Shown here piece after piece: positions 16,033-23,992 of a DNA stretch of 64,000 bases. Each line of letters begins with the position of its first letter. The first letter of the stretch is position 1. The position numbers and the translations under genes were made by a program. Source of the DNA: CAXBMB01 sp963976695 (lineage in GTDB: Bacteria; Pseudomonadota; Alphaproteobacteria; Kiloniellales; DSM-21159). Location of the stretch: contig CAXBMB010000001.1 of assembly GCA_963976695.1 (NCBI GenBank), forward strand, positions 130,440-194,439, read 5' to 3'. The notes under the pieces were generated by a model that did no database searches, was not told where the DNA came from, and saw only the letters and a list, made by a program, of their open reading frames with translations.

Positions 16033-18496
16033 GGTCAGTCTCCTTGGCTTCGGTGGGGGATGGGGTGGCGTCGATGACGGCGTCGGATGGCCCAAGCAGC
16101 TCGACCGCCCAATTCAGATCGCGCCGCGCGAGCCAAGCGGCGGCGAATCCGTCGCGGCCATGTTCGGCGAGCACGGTGTCGATGGCAGCATGGTCGGATT
16201 TGGACGAGGCGGCGGTGAAGGCCAGTGCGACCTCGCCGAGGCCGAGTGCGAAGAGCCGGTTCCCGCGTCTGGACTGGCAGTAGTAGTCCTGCTTCGGAGT
16301 ACTGCGCGCGATGATCTCGATCTGGCGGTCGTTCAGCCCGAACCTGCGGTAGGTCGCGGCGATCTGCGGCTCAAAGGCGCGCTCGTTCGGCAGGAAGATT
16401 CGGGTCGGGCAGCTCTCGACGATGGCGGGTGCGATGTCCGAACCATCGATATCTGCAAGCGATTGGGTGGCGAAAACGACGCTCGCATTCTTCTTGCGCA
16501 ACGTCTTGAGCCATTCGCGAAGTTGGCTGCCGAAGGTGGCGTCATCGAGCGCGAGCCAGCCTTCATCGACGATGATGAGGCTTGGTCGTCCATCGAGCCG
16601 GGCCTCGATGCGGTGGAAGAGATAGGCGAGCACGGCAGGTGCTGCCGCCGAACCGATCAGCCCTTCCGTTTCGAAGGCTTGCATGTCTGCCGTGCCAAGC
16701 GCTTCGCTCTCGGCATCGAGCAGCCGTCCGAACGGGCCGCCGAGGCAGAACGGGGCCATCGCACGTTTGAGATCGTTGGATTGGAGCAAGACCGACAGAC
16801 CCGTCAATGTGCGTTCTTCGGCAGGCGCGGATGCTAGTGACGTCAGCGCGGACCAAAGGTGATCGCGGACGATCGGATCGATCTCCATACCCTCGCGCGC
16901 CAACAGCCCGGCGAGCCAGTCCTGCGCCCAGGCGCGTTCGGCCGGATCGTCGATCCGTGCGAGCGGCTGCAGCTGGACAGCGTTCTCATCCTCCGACAGT
17001 GCCAGACCGAGATCTTCCCAATCGCCACCACAGGCGATCGTCGCGCAGCGGATCGAGCCGCCGAAATCGAAAGCGAAGACCTGTGCGTGCGCGTAGCGAC
17101 GGAACTGCAGCGCCATGAGTGCAAGGAGCACGGATTTCCCGGCCCCGGTCGGCCCGACCATGAGCGTGTGGCCGACATCTCCGACATGGGTCGAGAAACG
17201 AAACGGCGTCGCACCCTGTGTCTCGGCATAGAAGAGTGGCGGTCCGTCCAGATGATCGTTGCGCGTCGGTCCGGCCCAGACTGCCGAGATCGGGATCATG
17301 TGTGCGAGGTTCAGCGTCGAGATCGGCGGCTGGCGGACATTGGCATAGAGATGGCCCGGCAGTGATCCAAGCCACGCTTCAACGGCGTTGAGCGTCTCCG
17401 GCATGCAGGTGAAGTCGCGGCCCTGCACGACTTTCTCGGCGAGCTTGATCTTCGCCTCGGCGGCGCGCTCGTCTTCGTCCCAGACCGTGATGGTCGCGGT
17501 GACATAAGCCGCACCCACGATGTCCGAGCCGAGTTCCTGCAGGGCGTCGTCCGCATCCAGCGCCTTGTTCTCGGCATCGCTGTCCATAAGCGCGGACGCC
17601 TCGTTGGTCATCACCTCCTTCAGGATCGCTGCCACCGATTTGCGCTTGGCGAACCACTGGCGACGGATGCGGGTCAGGAGCTTGGTCGCATCGCTCTTGT
17701 CGAGACAGATGGCGCGGGTAGCCCAGCGATATTCGAAGGCCTGCGCGTTAAGTTCGTCGAGAAGCCCGGGCCAGGTTGAGGTCGGGAAACCGGTGATGGA
17801 GACTGTTCGCAGATGGGCATTGCCCAAGCGCGGGGAGAGACCGCCGATCAGCGGTTGATCCGCGAGATAGGCATCGAGATGCATTGGGGTTTCGGGCACG
17901 CGGACAGTCTGCCGCCGCGTCGAGATCGTCGAATGCAGATAGGTCAGCGTGTCTTCGTCGGAGAGCCAGTCCGCTTCGGGCATGAAGCCGTCGAAGAGAT
18001 CGAGCAGGCGTTCGCTGCGCGATATGAAGGCAGCGATGTGCTCCTGCGGGTTTGCGCCTTTGGTCGGTGCGTCCTCGAACAGCCACGCGCTCGCCCGGCT
18101 CGTATCATCTGCGGGCGGCATCCAAGTCAGGGTCAGGAAATAGCGGCTCTCGAAATGGGAGGACGCTTCCTCGAACTGTGCGCGCCGTTCCGCATCCACG
18201 AGCGCAGAGACCGGATCGGGAAACTCCGACAGCGGATAGTAACGCGCGGGCAATCGCTGCGCCTCGACGAAGACAGCCCAACGCGAGCCAAGGCGACGCA
18301 AGGCGCTGTTGAGCCGGGCGGCAGTCGCGACCAACTCAGCCGGTGTTGCGGAATCGAGGTCTGGCCCCCGGAACCGCCCCGTGCGTTGGAGGCTACCATC
18401 CTTATTGAGCACGATCCCGTCGCTGATCAGCGCGGCCCAAGGCAGGAAGTCCGAGAGCAGAGAGGCTTTGGAGCGATATTCGGCGAGGCGCATCAT
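16010..18496 (-). CDS. trbE: TrbE, VirB4-like T4SS ATPase
   Basis: 828 aa from ATG 18496, starting MMRLAEYRSKASLLSDFLPWAA as in TrbE proteins (GTG 18508 is a weaker alternative). It has the CagE/TrbE/VirB domain in the first half, then Walker A (VGPTGAGKSVLLALMA), Walker B (PSLIIVDEGWLAL) and the later motif KKNASVVFATQSLADI. VirB4 ATPases energise pilus biogenesis and substrate transfer at the inner membrane. Length matches the family. Confidence 0.94.
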   Translation of the reverse strand: MMRLAEYRSKASLLSDFLPWAALISDGIVLNKDGSLQRTGRFRGPDLDSATPAELVATAARLNSALRRLGSRWAVFVEAQRLPARYYPLSEFPDPVSALVDAERRAQFEEASSHFESRYFLTLTWMPPADDTSRASAWLFEDAPTKGANPQEHIAAFISRSERLLDLFDGFMPEADWLSDEDTLTYLHSTISTRRQTVRVPETPMHLDAYLADQPLIGGLSPRLGNAHLRTVSITGFPTSTWPGLLDELNAQAFEYRWATRAICLDKSDATKLLTRIRRQWFAKRKSVAAILKEVMTNEASALMDSDAENKALDADDALQELGSDIVGAAYVTATITVWDEDERAAEAKIKLAEKVVQGRDFTCMPETLNAVEAWLGSLPGHLYANVRQPPISTLNLAHMIPISAVWAGPTRNDHLDGPPLFYAETQGATPFRFSTHVGDVGHTLMVGPTGAGKSVLLALMALQFRRYAHAQVFAFDFGGSIRCATIACGGDWEDLGLALSEDENAVQLQPLARIDDPAERAWAQDWLAGLLAREGMEIDPIVRDHLWSALTSLASAPAEERTLTGLSVLLQSNDLKRAMAPFCLGGPFGRLLDAESEALGTADMQAFETEGLIGSAAAPAVLAYLFHRIEARLDGRPSLIIVDEGWLALDDATFGSQLREWLKTLRKKNASVVFATQSLADIDGSDIAPAIVESCPTRIFLPNERAFEPQIAATYRRFGLNDRQIEIIARSTPKQDYYCQSRRGNRLFALGLGEVALAFTAASSKSDHAAIDTVLAEHGRDGFAAAWLARRDLNWAVELLGPSDAVIDATPSPTEAKETDHDQHQDT

Positions 18497-18500
18497 CGGG

Positions 18501-18770
18501 TCACACACCCATCCAGGTCGGATAACGAAGGTGACGTAGCGTCACGTCAGCGATTTGAGGATCACGCTTCGCGGCATAGACCGCCAGCATGTGCCCGACC
18601 GCCCAGAGCACCAGCCCGACGAGCCAGAGCCGTAGACCGAGACCGACCGCCGCTGCGATCGTGCCATTGGCGATCGCGATGGTCCGCGGTGCGCCGCCGA
18701 GCAGGATCGGCATGGTGAGTGCCCGGTGCACTGGGGCAGTAAAGCCGGGAATGTCGGTTGCGTCGGTCAT
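18501..18770 (-). CDS. trbD: TrbD, VirB3-like inner-membrane protein
   Basis: 89 aa from ATG 18770, which overlaps the trbC stop. It shows the VirB3/TrbD pattern: GFTAPVHRALTMPILLGGAPR, then a hydrophobic hairpin (IAIANGTIAAAVGLGLRLWLVGLVLWAVGHML) and the end LRHLRYPTWMGV. VirB3 works with VirB4 (here TrbE, 4 bases downstream) in pilus assembly. Confidence 0.92.
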   Translation of the reverse strand: MTDATDIPGFTAPVHRALTMPILLGGAPRTIAIANGTIAAAVGLGLRLWLVGLVLWAVGHMLAVYAAKRDPQIADVTLRHLRYPTWMGV

Positions 18771-19102
18771 ACGAGGACGCCGCCGCCGAAGGAGAAAAAG
18801 CTCAGGAAGAAGCTGGACGCGGCGAAGGCGATCGATAGCCCGAAGACGATCTGGACGAGACGCCGTGCGCCGCCGGATGTGTCGCCAAAGGCCAATGTGA
18901 GACCAGTGATGATGATGATCATGACCGCGACGATCTTGGCGACGGGGCCTTCGATCGATTCCAGGATCGCCTGTAGCGGGGCTTCCCAAGGCATGCCTGA
19001 GCCCGCTGCCTCGGCCTGACCGGCCATTATCAGGAAACCGAGCGCGACAGCTGAGACATAGATCGGCAAGCGCGGATAGAAGATGGAAGTTCGCGTCATC
19101 AT
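18767..19102 (-). CDS. trbC: TrbC, VirB2-like conjugative pilin
   Basis: 111 aa. A signal sequence (LPIYVSAVALGFLIMAGQAEAA, cleavage likely after AEA or AAG) precedes a mature pilin of about 78 aa with GMPWEAPLQAILESIEGPVAKIVAVMIIIITGLTLAFG and a second hydrophobic segment. This is the TrbC/VirB2 pattern; P-type pilins are often cyclised by the TraF peptidase, which this element also encodes at 26748-27260. Its ATG overlaps the trbB stop (ATGA). Confidence 0.92.
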   Translation of the reverse strand: MMTRTSIFYPRLPIYVSAVALGFLIMAGQAEAAGSGMPWEAPLQAILESIEGPVAKIVAVMIIIITGLTLAFGDTSGGARRLVQIVFGLSIAFAASSFFLSFFSFGGGVLV

Positions 19103-20082
19103 GGGTTTGGTCCTTTCGGGTTGCTGAGGAGGGATTGAAGGGAATAGTCGCCGTCGGCGGTCAGGCCGATCACACGTGCGAGCTCGGTCAGTCGGCGGTC
19201 GGAACCACGACCCGTGAGGATCGCGATCACGTCGATTGTGTCGGCGATAAGCGGACGCGGCACCGTGACGACGGCTTCCTGGATGAGCTGTTCGAGGCGG
19301 CGCAGCGCACCGATGGCGGACCCTGCGTGGATCGTACCGATCCCGCCGGGATGGCCGGTGCCCCAGGCTTTAAGGAGATCGAGCGCTTCGGCACCACGCA
19401 CCTCACCGATAGGGATGCGATCAGGCCTGAGTCGGAGCGAGGAGCGCACGAGATCGGAGAGCGTCGCAACGCCATCCTTGGTGCGGAGCGCGACAAGATT
19501 GGGCGTCGTACATTGAAGCTCGCGCGTGTCCTCGATCAGGACGACGCGGTCTGAGGTTTTGGCGACTTCCGCCAAGAGCGCATTGGTCAGGGTGGTTTTG
19601 CCGGTGGAGGTGCCGCCTGCGACCAGGATGTTCGCTCGTCCGGTGACCGCTTCGCGGAGCGCTTCAGCGGCGTCCTCCGACATGATCTTGGTTCGGACGT
19701 AGTCGTCTAGCGTGAAGACGGCGACGGCGGGCTTGCGGATCGCGAAAGTCGGCGCAGCGACCACGGGCGGCAGCAATCCTTCGAAGCGCTCCCCAGTCCC
19801 GGGCAAATCTGCGGAAACGCGTGGCGCATCGGCGTGGACCTCGGCACCGACATGATGCGCAACCAACCGGACAATTCGTTCTCCGTCGTGAGGGGATAGA
19901 TCGGCCCCCGTGTCACAAAGGCCTTGTCCGAGACGATCGACCCAGAGGCGACCATCTGGATTGAGCATGACCTCGACAACTGTGTTTTCGTCTAGCCAAG
20001 CCGCGATATCGGCCCCGAGCGCCGTCCGGAGCATGCGGGAACCGCGCTCGATCGCTTCTGATTTGAATGTCTGGACGTTCAT
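19099..20082 (-). CDS. trbB: TrbB, VirB11-like T4SS ATPase
   Basis: 327 aa and first gene of the trb operon. The N-terminal domain (WLDENTVVEVMLNPDGRLWVDRLG) is followed by the RecA-like GspE domain with Walker A (VAGGTSTGKTTLTNALL), Walker B region (RVVLIEDTRELQC), Asp-box and His-box (SLRLRPDRIPIGEVRGAEALDLL; TGHPGGIGTIHAGS). VirB11 hexamers switch the machine between pilus making and DNA transfer. The upstream region to 20328 is shared with a divergent ArsR operon that separates trbB from its usual neighbour copG. Confidence 0.94.
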   Translation of the reverse strand: MNVQTFKSEAIERGSRMLRTALGADIAAWLDENTVVEVMLNPDGRLWVDRLGQGLCDTGADLSPHDGERIVRLVAHHVGAEVHADAPRVSADLPGTGERFEGLLPPVVAAPTFAIRKPAVAVFTLDDYVRTKIMSEDAAEALREAVTGRANILVAGGTSTGKTTLTNALLAEVAKTSDRVVLIEDTRELQCTTPNLVALRTKDGVATLSDLVRSSLRLRPDRIPIGEVRGAEALDLLKAWGTGHPGGIGTIHAGSAIGALRRLEQLIQEAVVTVPRPLIADTIDVIAILTGRGSDRRLTELARVIGLTADGDYSLQSLLSNPKGPNP

Positions 20083-20175
20083 TGGCGGTCCCGCATCTGG
20101 TTACGGGATCGAGTAAGAAGACCGGCATTAAGTTATGGGCAACAGGTTTGACGTCGTAGTAGTGGTCTGGCGTGT

Positions 20176-20248
20176 AACGGCAGGAAGACGGGCAGATGTG
20201 AGATTCAGGCACTCAGGGAAGGTCGGCTGTGCGGACTTTCCTGCCGTT
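20176..20248. repeat. Perfect 11-bp inverted repeat upstream of trbB
   Basis: AACGGCAGGAA (20176-20186) and its exact complement TTCCTGCCGTT (20238-20248), 51 bases apart, in the divergent trbB/arsR intergenic region. It could be a two-site operator for the trb operon or a trace of cargo insertion; nothing decides between them. Confidence 0.5.
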
Positions 20249-20318
20249 CGCGCAATGTCTGCATTGCCATCCAGGACGGATAATTTCGCCGAGTTGACCT
20301 TCGCCAAGAATTAGCAAT

Positions 20319-20338
20319 ACTGAAGTATATGCTTCAGT
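20319..20338. promoter_or_regulatory. Palindromic operator overlapping the ArsR start codon
   Basis: Perfect ACTGAAG-N6-CTTCAGT. The spacer contains the ATG of the ArsR gene (20329-20331). A 7-6-7 palindrome at this place suits an autoregulatory ArsR-family site, blocking transcription initiation or elongation. Confidence 0.6.
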
Positions 20339-20664
20339 TTGATTCCAGCCTTGATGCGGCCTTTGCAGCCCTTGCCGATCCTACGCGACGCGGCATTGTC
20401 GCGCGTCTCTGCGAGCGTGAAATGAGCGTCGGACAGCTTGCCGAGCCGCTGGATATGTCGCTTTCAGCGGTTGGTCAGCATCTTCGGATACTCGAAAATT
20501 CCGGCCTCGTGGCATCGGAGAAACGCGGCCGTGCGCGTTACTGCCGCGTCGATCTCGACAAGCTGTCGGCTGTGGAACGCTGGTTGCAGAACCGCAGGCG
20601 AATGACCGAGAGCCGCCTCGACCGCCTGCAACGACACCTCTCGCCCGGAAAGGAAACAAGATGA
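20329..20664 (+). CDS. ArsR-family winged-helix repressor
   Basis: 111 aa with the ArsR core (AAFAALADPTRRGIVARLCEREMSVGQLAEPLDMSLSAVGQHLRILENSGLVASEKRGRARYCRVD). No metal-binding cysteine pair (CxC) is in helix 3, so it is not a typical arsenic sensor. It belongs to the group found next to SRPBCC proteins, as here. The gene overlaps the SRPBCC start by 4 bases. It opens a three-gene cargo operon between trbB and copG. Confidence 0.9.
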   Translation: MLQFDSSLDAAFAALADPTRRGIVARLCEREMSVGQLAEPLDMSLSAVGQHLRILENSGLVASEKRGRARYCRVDLDKLSAVERWLQNRRRMTESRLDRLQRHLSPGKETR

Positions 20665-21140
20665 CCCTTGAGACGACGCCAGACACCATCATTGCGAAAC
20701 GCAAGCTGGATGCACCGCCGGAGCGTGTTTTCCATGCCTGGGCCGACGAAGAGGAGCGTCGGCAGTGGGACGTGCCAGGAGACGACTGGGTGATCGAAAG
20801 CTACAGCTCGGATTTTCGAGAAGACGGGATCGAGACATCCCGGTTCGGGCCAGCAGGCGATCCGGTTGCGGAGAGCTTTGGGCGTTATCTCCTGATCGAG
20901 CCGCCGCGAAGGATCGTCAATGCCGGTGTCATGCGGTCGGCAAGAACGGGCGAGGTCAGCTCTGCCACGATGATGACCCTTCAGTTCGAGTCGGACGGAG
21001 ACGGAACGCAGCTCACCCTGATCGACCAGTCGGTCTATCTCGGCGAAGGTGAGACGGCCGAAATGCGGGAACAGGGTTGGGGGAAGATTCTCGACAAGCT
21101 GACCGCGTACATCGCAGAAAACCGGAAGACACCGGCATGA
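20661..21140 (+). CDS. SRPBCC/AHSA1-domain protein
   Basis: 159 aa. IIAKRKLDAPPERVFHAWADEEERRQWDVPGDDWVIES begins a START-like helix-grip fold (AHSA1/activator of Hsp90 homologue-like), ending with LTLIDQSVYLGEGETAEMREQGWGKILDKLTAYI. These small soluble proteins bind hydrophobic ligands; pairing with ArsR is very common, but the ligand is unknown. It overlaps both neighbours by 4 bases (ATGA). Confidence 0.88.
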   Translation: MTLETTPDTIIAKRKLDAPPERVFHAWADEEERRQWDVPGDDWVIESYSSDFREDGIETSRFGPAGDPVAESFGRYLLIEPPRRIVNAGVMRSARTGEVSSATMMTLQFESDGDGTQLTLIDQSVYLGEGETAEMREQGWGKILDKLTAYIAENRKTPA

Positions 21141-21499
21141 GCGATGCGAAATCAAACGACGAGACGCTGATCACCATCCTGGGACAGGTCAACTGCTCGG
21201 ACTTGGGCGAAAGTACCCGCTGGTTTGAAGCACTGTTCCGTCGCCCGCCGGATGCGCGTCCGATGGATGGGCTGGTCGAATGGCATCATGGAGCTGGCGG
21301 GATGCAACTTTTCCAGAATGAAGCCAACGCAGGTCACTCCTCCCTGACCCTGATCGTTTCAGATGTCGCCACAGCAAGCAGCGGCTTGAAAGTGGCGGGC
21401 CTGCCTGTCAGCGAGATCAAGGCCGGAGACCACGCCAGCTTCATGCGCCTCAGTGACCCCGACGACAACCTGATCGTCCTGGCACAATACTACTCCTGA
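21137..21499 (+). CDS. VOC-family (glyoxalase/bleomycin-resistance-like) protein
   Basis: 120 aa from ATG 21137 overlapping the SRPBCC stop. The paired beta-alpha-beta-beta-beta pattern is visible: ITILGQVNCSDLGESTRWFEALFRRPPDARPMDGLVEWH, then LTLIVSDVATASSGLKVAG and MRLSDPDDNLIVLAQYY. VOC proteins use a metal site for isomerase, dioxygenase or binding roles. The conserved metal ligands cannot be assigned with certainty, so function is open. Third gene of the ArsR operon. Confidence 0.82.
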   Translation: MSDAKSNDETLITILGQVNCSDLGESTRWFEALFRRPPDARPMDGLVEWHHGAGGMQLFQNEANAGHSSLTLIVSDVATASSGLKVAGLPVSEIKAGDHASFMRLSDPDDNLIVLAQYYS

Positions 21500-21569
21500 C
21501 GGACACCGGATGTTCGCCGCACCCCTACCAATGAGCAAGTTGGGCTCTGAGCAGTCATTCAGTCTTCAA

Positions 21570-21974
21570 CTACGGCACGTCTTCTGAAACCTCCTTCGTC
21601 AGTGTACTGCCTTTTGCTAATCGCCTTCCCAATGTTTCCACGAACCTATCATATCTTTCTTTCCCGGACACATGAGCCGCATCGCGCATGTCCTCTGGCA
21701 AAGGCGGTGTCGTAGTCAGCCAGAACTTCACGAACAGTGCGACGGCCTCGTTGCCGATGGACTGATCGCGTTCCAGCCGCTCGACGGCCCGTGTGAGCCG
21801 GTCCAACCGCCGGACGATCGCGGCTTCGCGCTGATCGGCACCATCGGGCGAGAGAAACGCTGCCAGCGCCGCCTCGACGATCTGAGACTTCGATACCTTC
21901 CGCCGCGCCGCCAGCGCTTCGAGCTCTCCCGAAAGCGAAGGGTCGAAATATACGTTCAGACGATCCTTCTTCAT
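21570..21974 (-). CDS. CopG-family (ribbon-helix-helix) protein of the transfer region
   Basis: 134 aa: KKDRLNVYFDPSLSGELEALAARRKVSKSQIVEAALAAFLSPDG is a ribbon-helix-helix domain, followed by a helical C-terminal part. This protein type sits between traG and trbB in many trb-bearing ICEs and is annotated as CopG-family regulator. It may control transfer genes or act as relaxosome accessory factor. It ends the traI-traG-copG run, 9 bases after traG. Confidence 0.82.
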   Translation of the reverse strand: MKKDRLNVYFDPSLSGELEALAARRKVSKSQIVEAALAAFLSPDGADQREAAIVRRLDRLTRAVERLERDQSIGNEAVALFVKFWLTTTPPLPEDMRDAAHVSGKERYDRFVETLGRRLAKGSTLTKEVSEDVP

Positions 21975-21983
21975 CCCGGCCTC

Positions 21984-23978
21984 CTAGAGCTCGATCCCGT
22001 CATCGGGGTCGAGCGAGGCTTGCCGAGCGACGGAGCCGAACCGATCGCGCATCGTCTTCGCCCGCTGCGCGTCGTCATCGGGCTCGTCTTCCAACTGCGC
22101 GAACTCGTTGCGCAAATGTGCCGGATCGGGGACGACATCCTCATGCTCAGGCAGGTCCGGTTCACGGCGCACTCCGCCGTCCGTGTCGTCTGAAGCCTTC
22201 TTTCGCTTTGGCGGCGGTGGTGTGGCGATCGGCTCCAGCTGGCTCCAATCATCGGAACCCAGACTTTCTGTAGTGCAAGTTTTCTCGAGTTCAGGCGGCG
22301 GGCCGATCCGCGCCTGGAACTGCGGGTCAGCATAGTATCGCGCTTTCTCGGCGCGCACTGGCGGCGAACCGGAGACGAGCACCACTTCATCCGTTGGGGG
22401 TAGCTGCATCATCTCGCCGGGCGTGAGCAGTGGCCGTGCCGTCTCCTGCCGCGACACCATCAGATGCCCGAGCCAAGGCGACAATCTGTGCCCGGCATAG
22501 TTCTTCATCGCGCGCATCTCGGTCGCGGTGCCGAGTGCGTCGGACACCCGCTTGGCCGTGCGTTCATCGTTGGTCGCGAAAGCCACCCGTACATGGCAAT
22601 TGTCGAGGATCGCGTTGTTCTGACCATACGCCTTTTCGATCTGATTGAGTGACTGGGCAATCAGGAACGCCTTGATCCCATATCCGGCCATGAAGGCGAG
22701 CTGGCTCTCGAAAAAGTCGAGACGTCCGAGCGCCGGGAACTCGTCGAGCATGAGCAGGACGCGGTGCTTGCGATCCGCATGGAGGTCTTCGGTCAGACGA
22801 CGTCCTATCTGATTGAGTACGAGCCGGATGAGCGGTTTGGTCCGCGAGATGTCCGATGGCGGCACAACCAGGTAGAGCGTCACCGGCCGGTCGCCTGTCA
22901 CCAGATCGTCGATCTGCCAATCGCACCGGCGCGTCACCTTGGCCACGACCGGGTCGCGGTAGAGCCCGAGAAAGCTCATCGCGGTCGACAGTACGCCTGA
23001 GCGTTCGTTCTCCGATTTGTTGAGAAGCTCGCGCGCCGCCTGTGCGATGACCGGATGCGGACTGTCTCCCAAATGCGGCGTTCGCATCATGGCGGCCAAA
23101 GTTGACTCGATCGGACGCTTCGGATCGGACAGGAATGCGGCCACGCCCGCGAGCGTCTTGTCGGCCTCGGCATAGAGGACATGCAGGATCGCGCCGACCA
23201 AAAGCGAATGGCTCGTCTTCTCCCAGTGGTTTCGACGTTCAAGCAGACCTTCGGGATCGACGAGGATGTCGGCGACGTTCTGGACGTCTCGCACTTCGGT
23301 GTCGCCGCGCCGGACTTCGAGCAACGGATTGTAAGCGGCTGAGTTCGCGTCGGTCGGATCGAACAGAAGCACTCGGCTGAACCGAGATCGCCAGTTCGCG
23401 GTGAGCTGCCAGTTTTCGCCCTTGATGTCGTGCACGATCGTCGAGCCGGGCCAGGTCAGAAGCGAGGGCACAACCAGCCCGACGCCTTTCCCGGACCGCG
23501 TCGGCGCGAAGCACAGCACATGCTCGGGCCCGTCGTGCCGGAGGTAGCGTGACCCATAGCGTCCGAGAACGACACCATCTTCGTTCAGGAGCCCAGCGGC
23601 CCGGACATCTTTCTCGGTTCCCCAACGCGCCGAGCCGTAAGTCGTCACATCGCTCGCTTCGCGTGCGCGCAGCACGGAGAGGAAGATCGCGACGCCGACG
23701 GCGGCGATCCCGCCCGCGCCCGCGATGATCGCACCCTCCATGAACACGCGCGGTGCATAGGCATCATACCAGTACCACCAGACGAAGACGTTCCACGGCG
23801 GATAGATTGGCAGACCTAAGAGGTCTGTCATCGGTGCGCCGAGCTGTTCCTGGAAGCCGAGTCGGAAAGCGACCCACTGGGTCGCGCCCCAAACGAAGGC
23901 GATCGCGACCAACGAGACGATGAGGATTTGTCCCCAGAGGATGGCGGTGGCGGGTGAGTGATGTTTCTTGCGCGTCAT
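21984..23978 (-). CDS. traG: TraG/VirD4 type IV coupling protein
   Basis: 664 aa from ATG 23978. Membrane spans near residues 10 to 35 and 75 to 100 (AILWGQILIVSLVAIAFVWGATQW; IIAGAGGIAAVGVAIFLSV), then Walker A (FAPTRSGKGVGLVVPSLL), a region of TraG signature (GENWQLTANWRSRFSRVLLFDP), and Walker B (VLLMLDEFPALG). VirD4-class hexamers hand the relaxase-DNA complex to the secretion channel. The acidic C-terminal tail (about residues 600 to 664) is variable. It begins 14 bases after the relaxase stop. Confidence 0.94.
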   Translation of the reverse strand: MTRKKHHSPATAILWGQILIVSLVAIAFVWGATQWVAFRLGFQEQLGAPMTDLLGLPIYPPWNVFVWWYWYDAYAPRVFMEGAIIAGAGGIAAVGVAIFLSVLRAREASDVTTYGSARWGTEKDVRAAGLLNEDGVVLGRYGSRYLRHDGPEHVLCFAPTRSGKGVGLVVPSLLTWPGSTIVHDIKGENWQLTANWRSRFSRVLLFDPTDANSAAYNPLLEVRRGDTEVRDVQNVADILVDPEGLLERRNHWEKTSHSLLVGAILHVLYAEADKTLAGVAAFLSDPKRPIESTLAAMMRTPHLGDSPHPVIAQAARELLNKSENERSGVLSTAMSFLGLYRDPVVAKVTRRCDWQIDDLVTGDRPVTLYLVVPPSDISRTKPLIRLVLNQIGRRLTEDLHADRKHRVLLMLDEFPALGRLDFFESQLAFMAGYGIKAFLIAQSLNQIEKAYGQNNAILDNCHVRVAFATNDERTAKRVSDALGTATEMRAMKNYAGHRLSPWLGHLMVSRQETARPLLTPGEMMQLPPTDEVVLVSGSPPVRAEKARYYADPQFQARIGPPPELEKTCTTESLGSDDWSQLEPIATPPPPKRKKASDDTDGGVRREPDLPEHEDVVPDPAHLRNEFAQLEDEPDDDAQRAKTMRDRFGSVARQASLDPDDGIEL

Positions 23979-23992
23979 GAATATCTCCGAAG

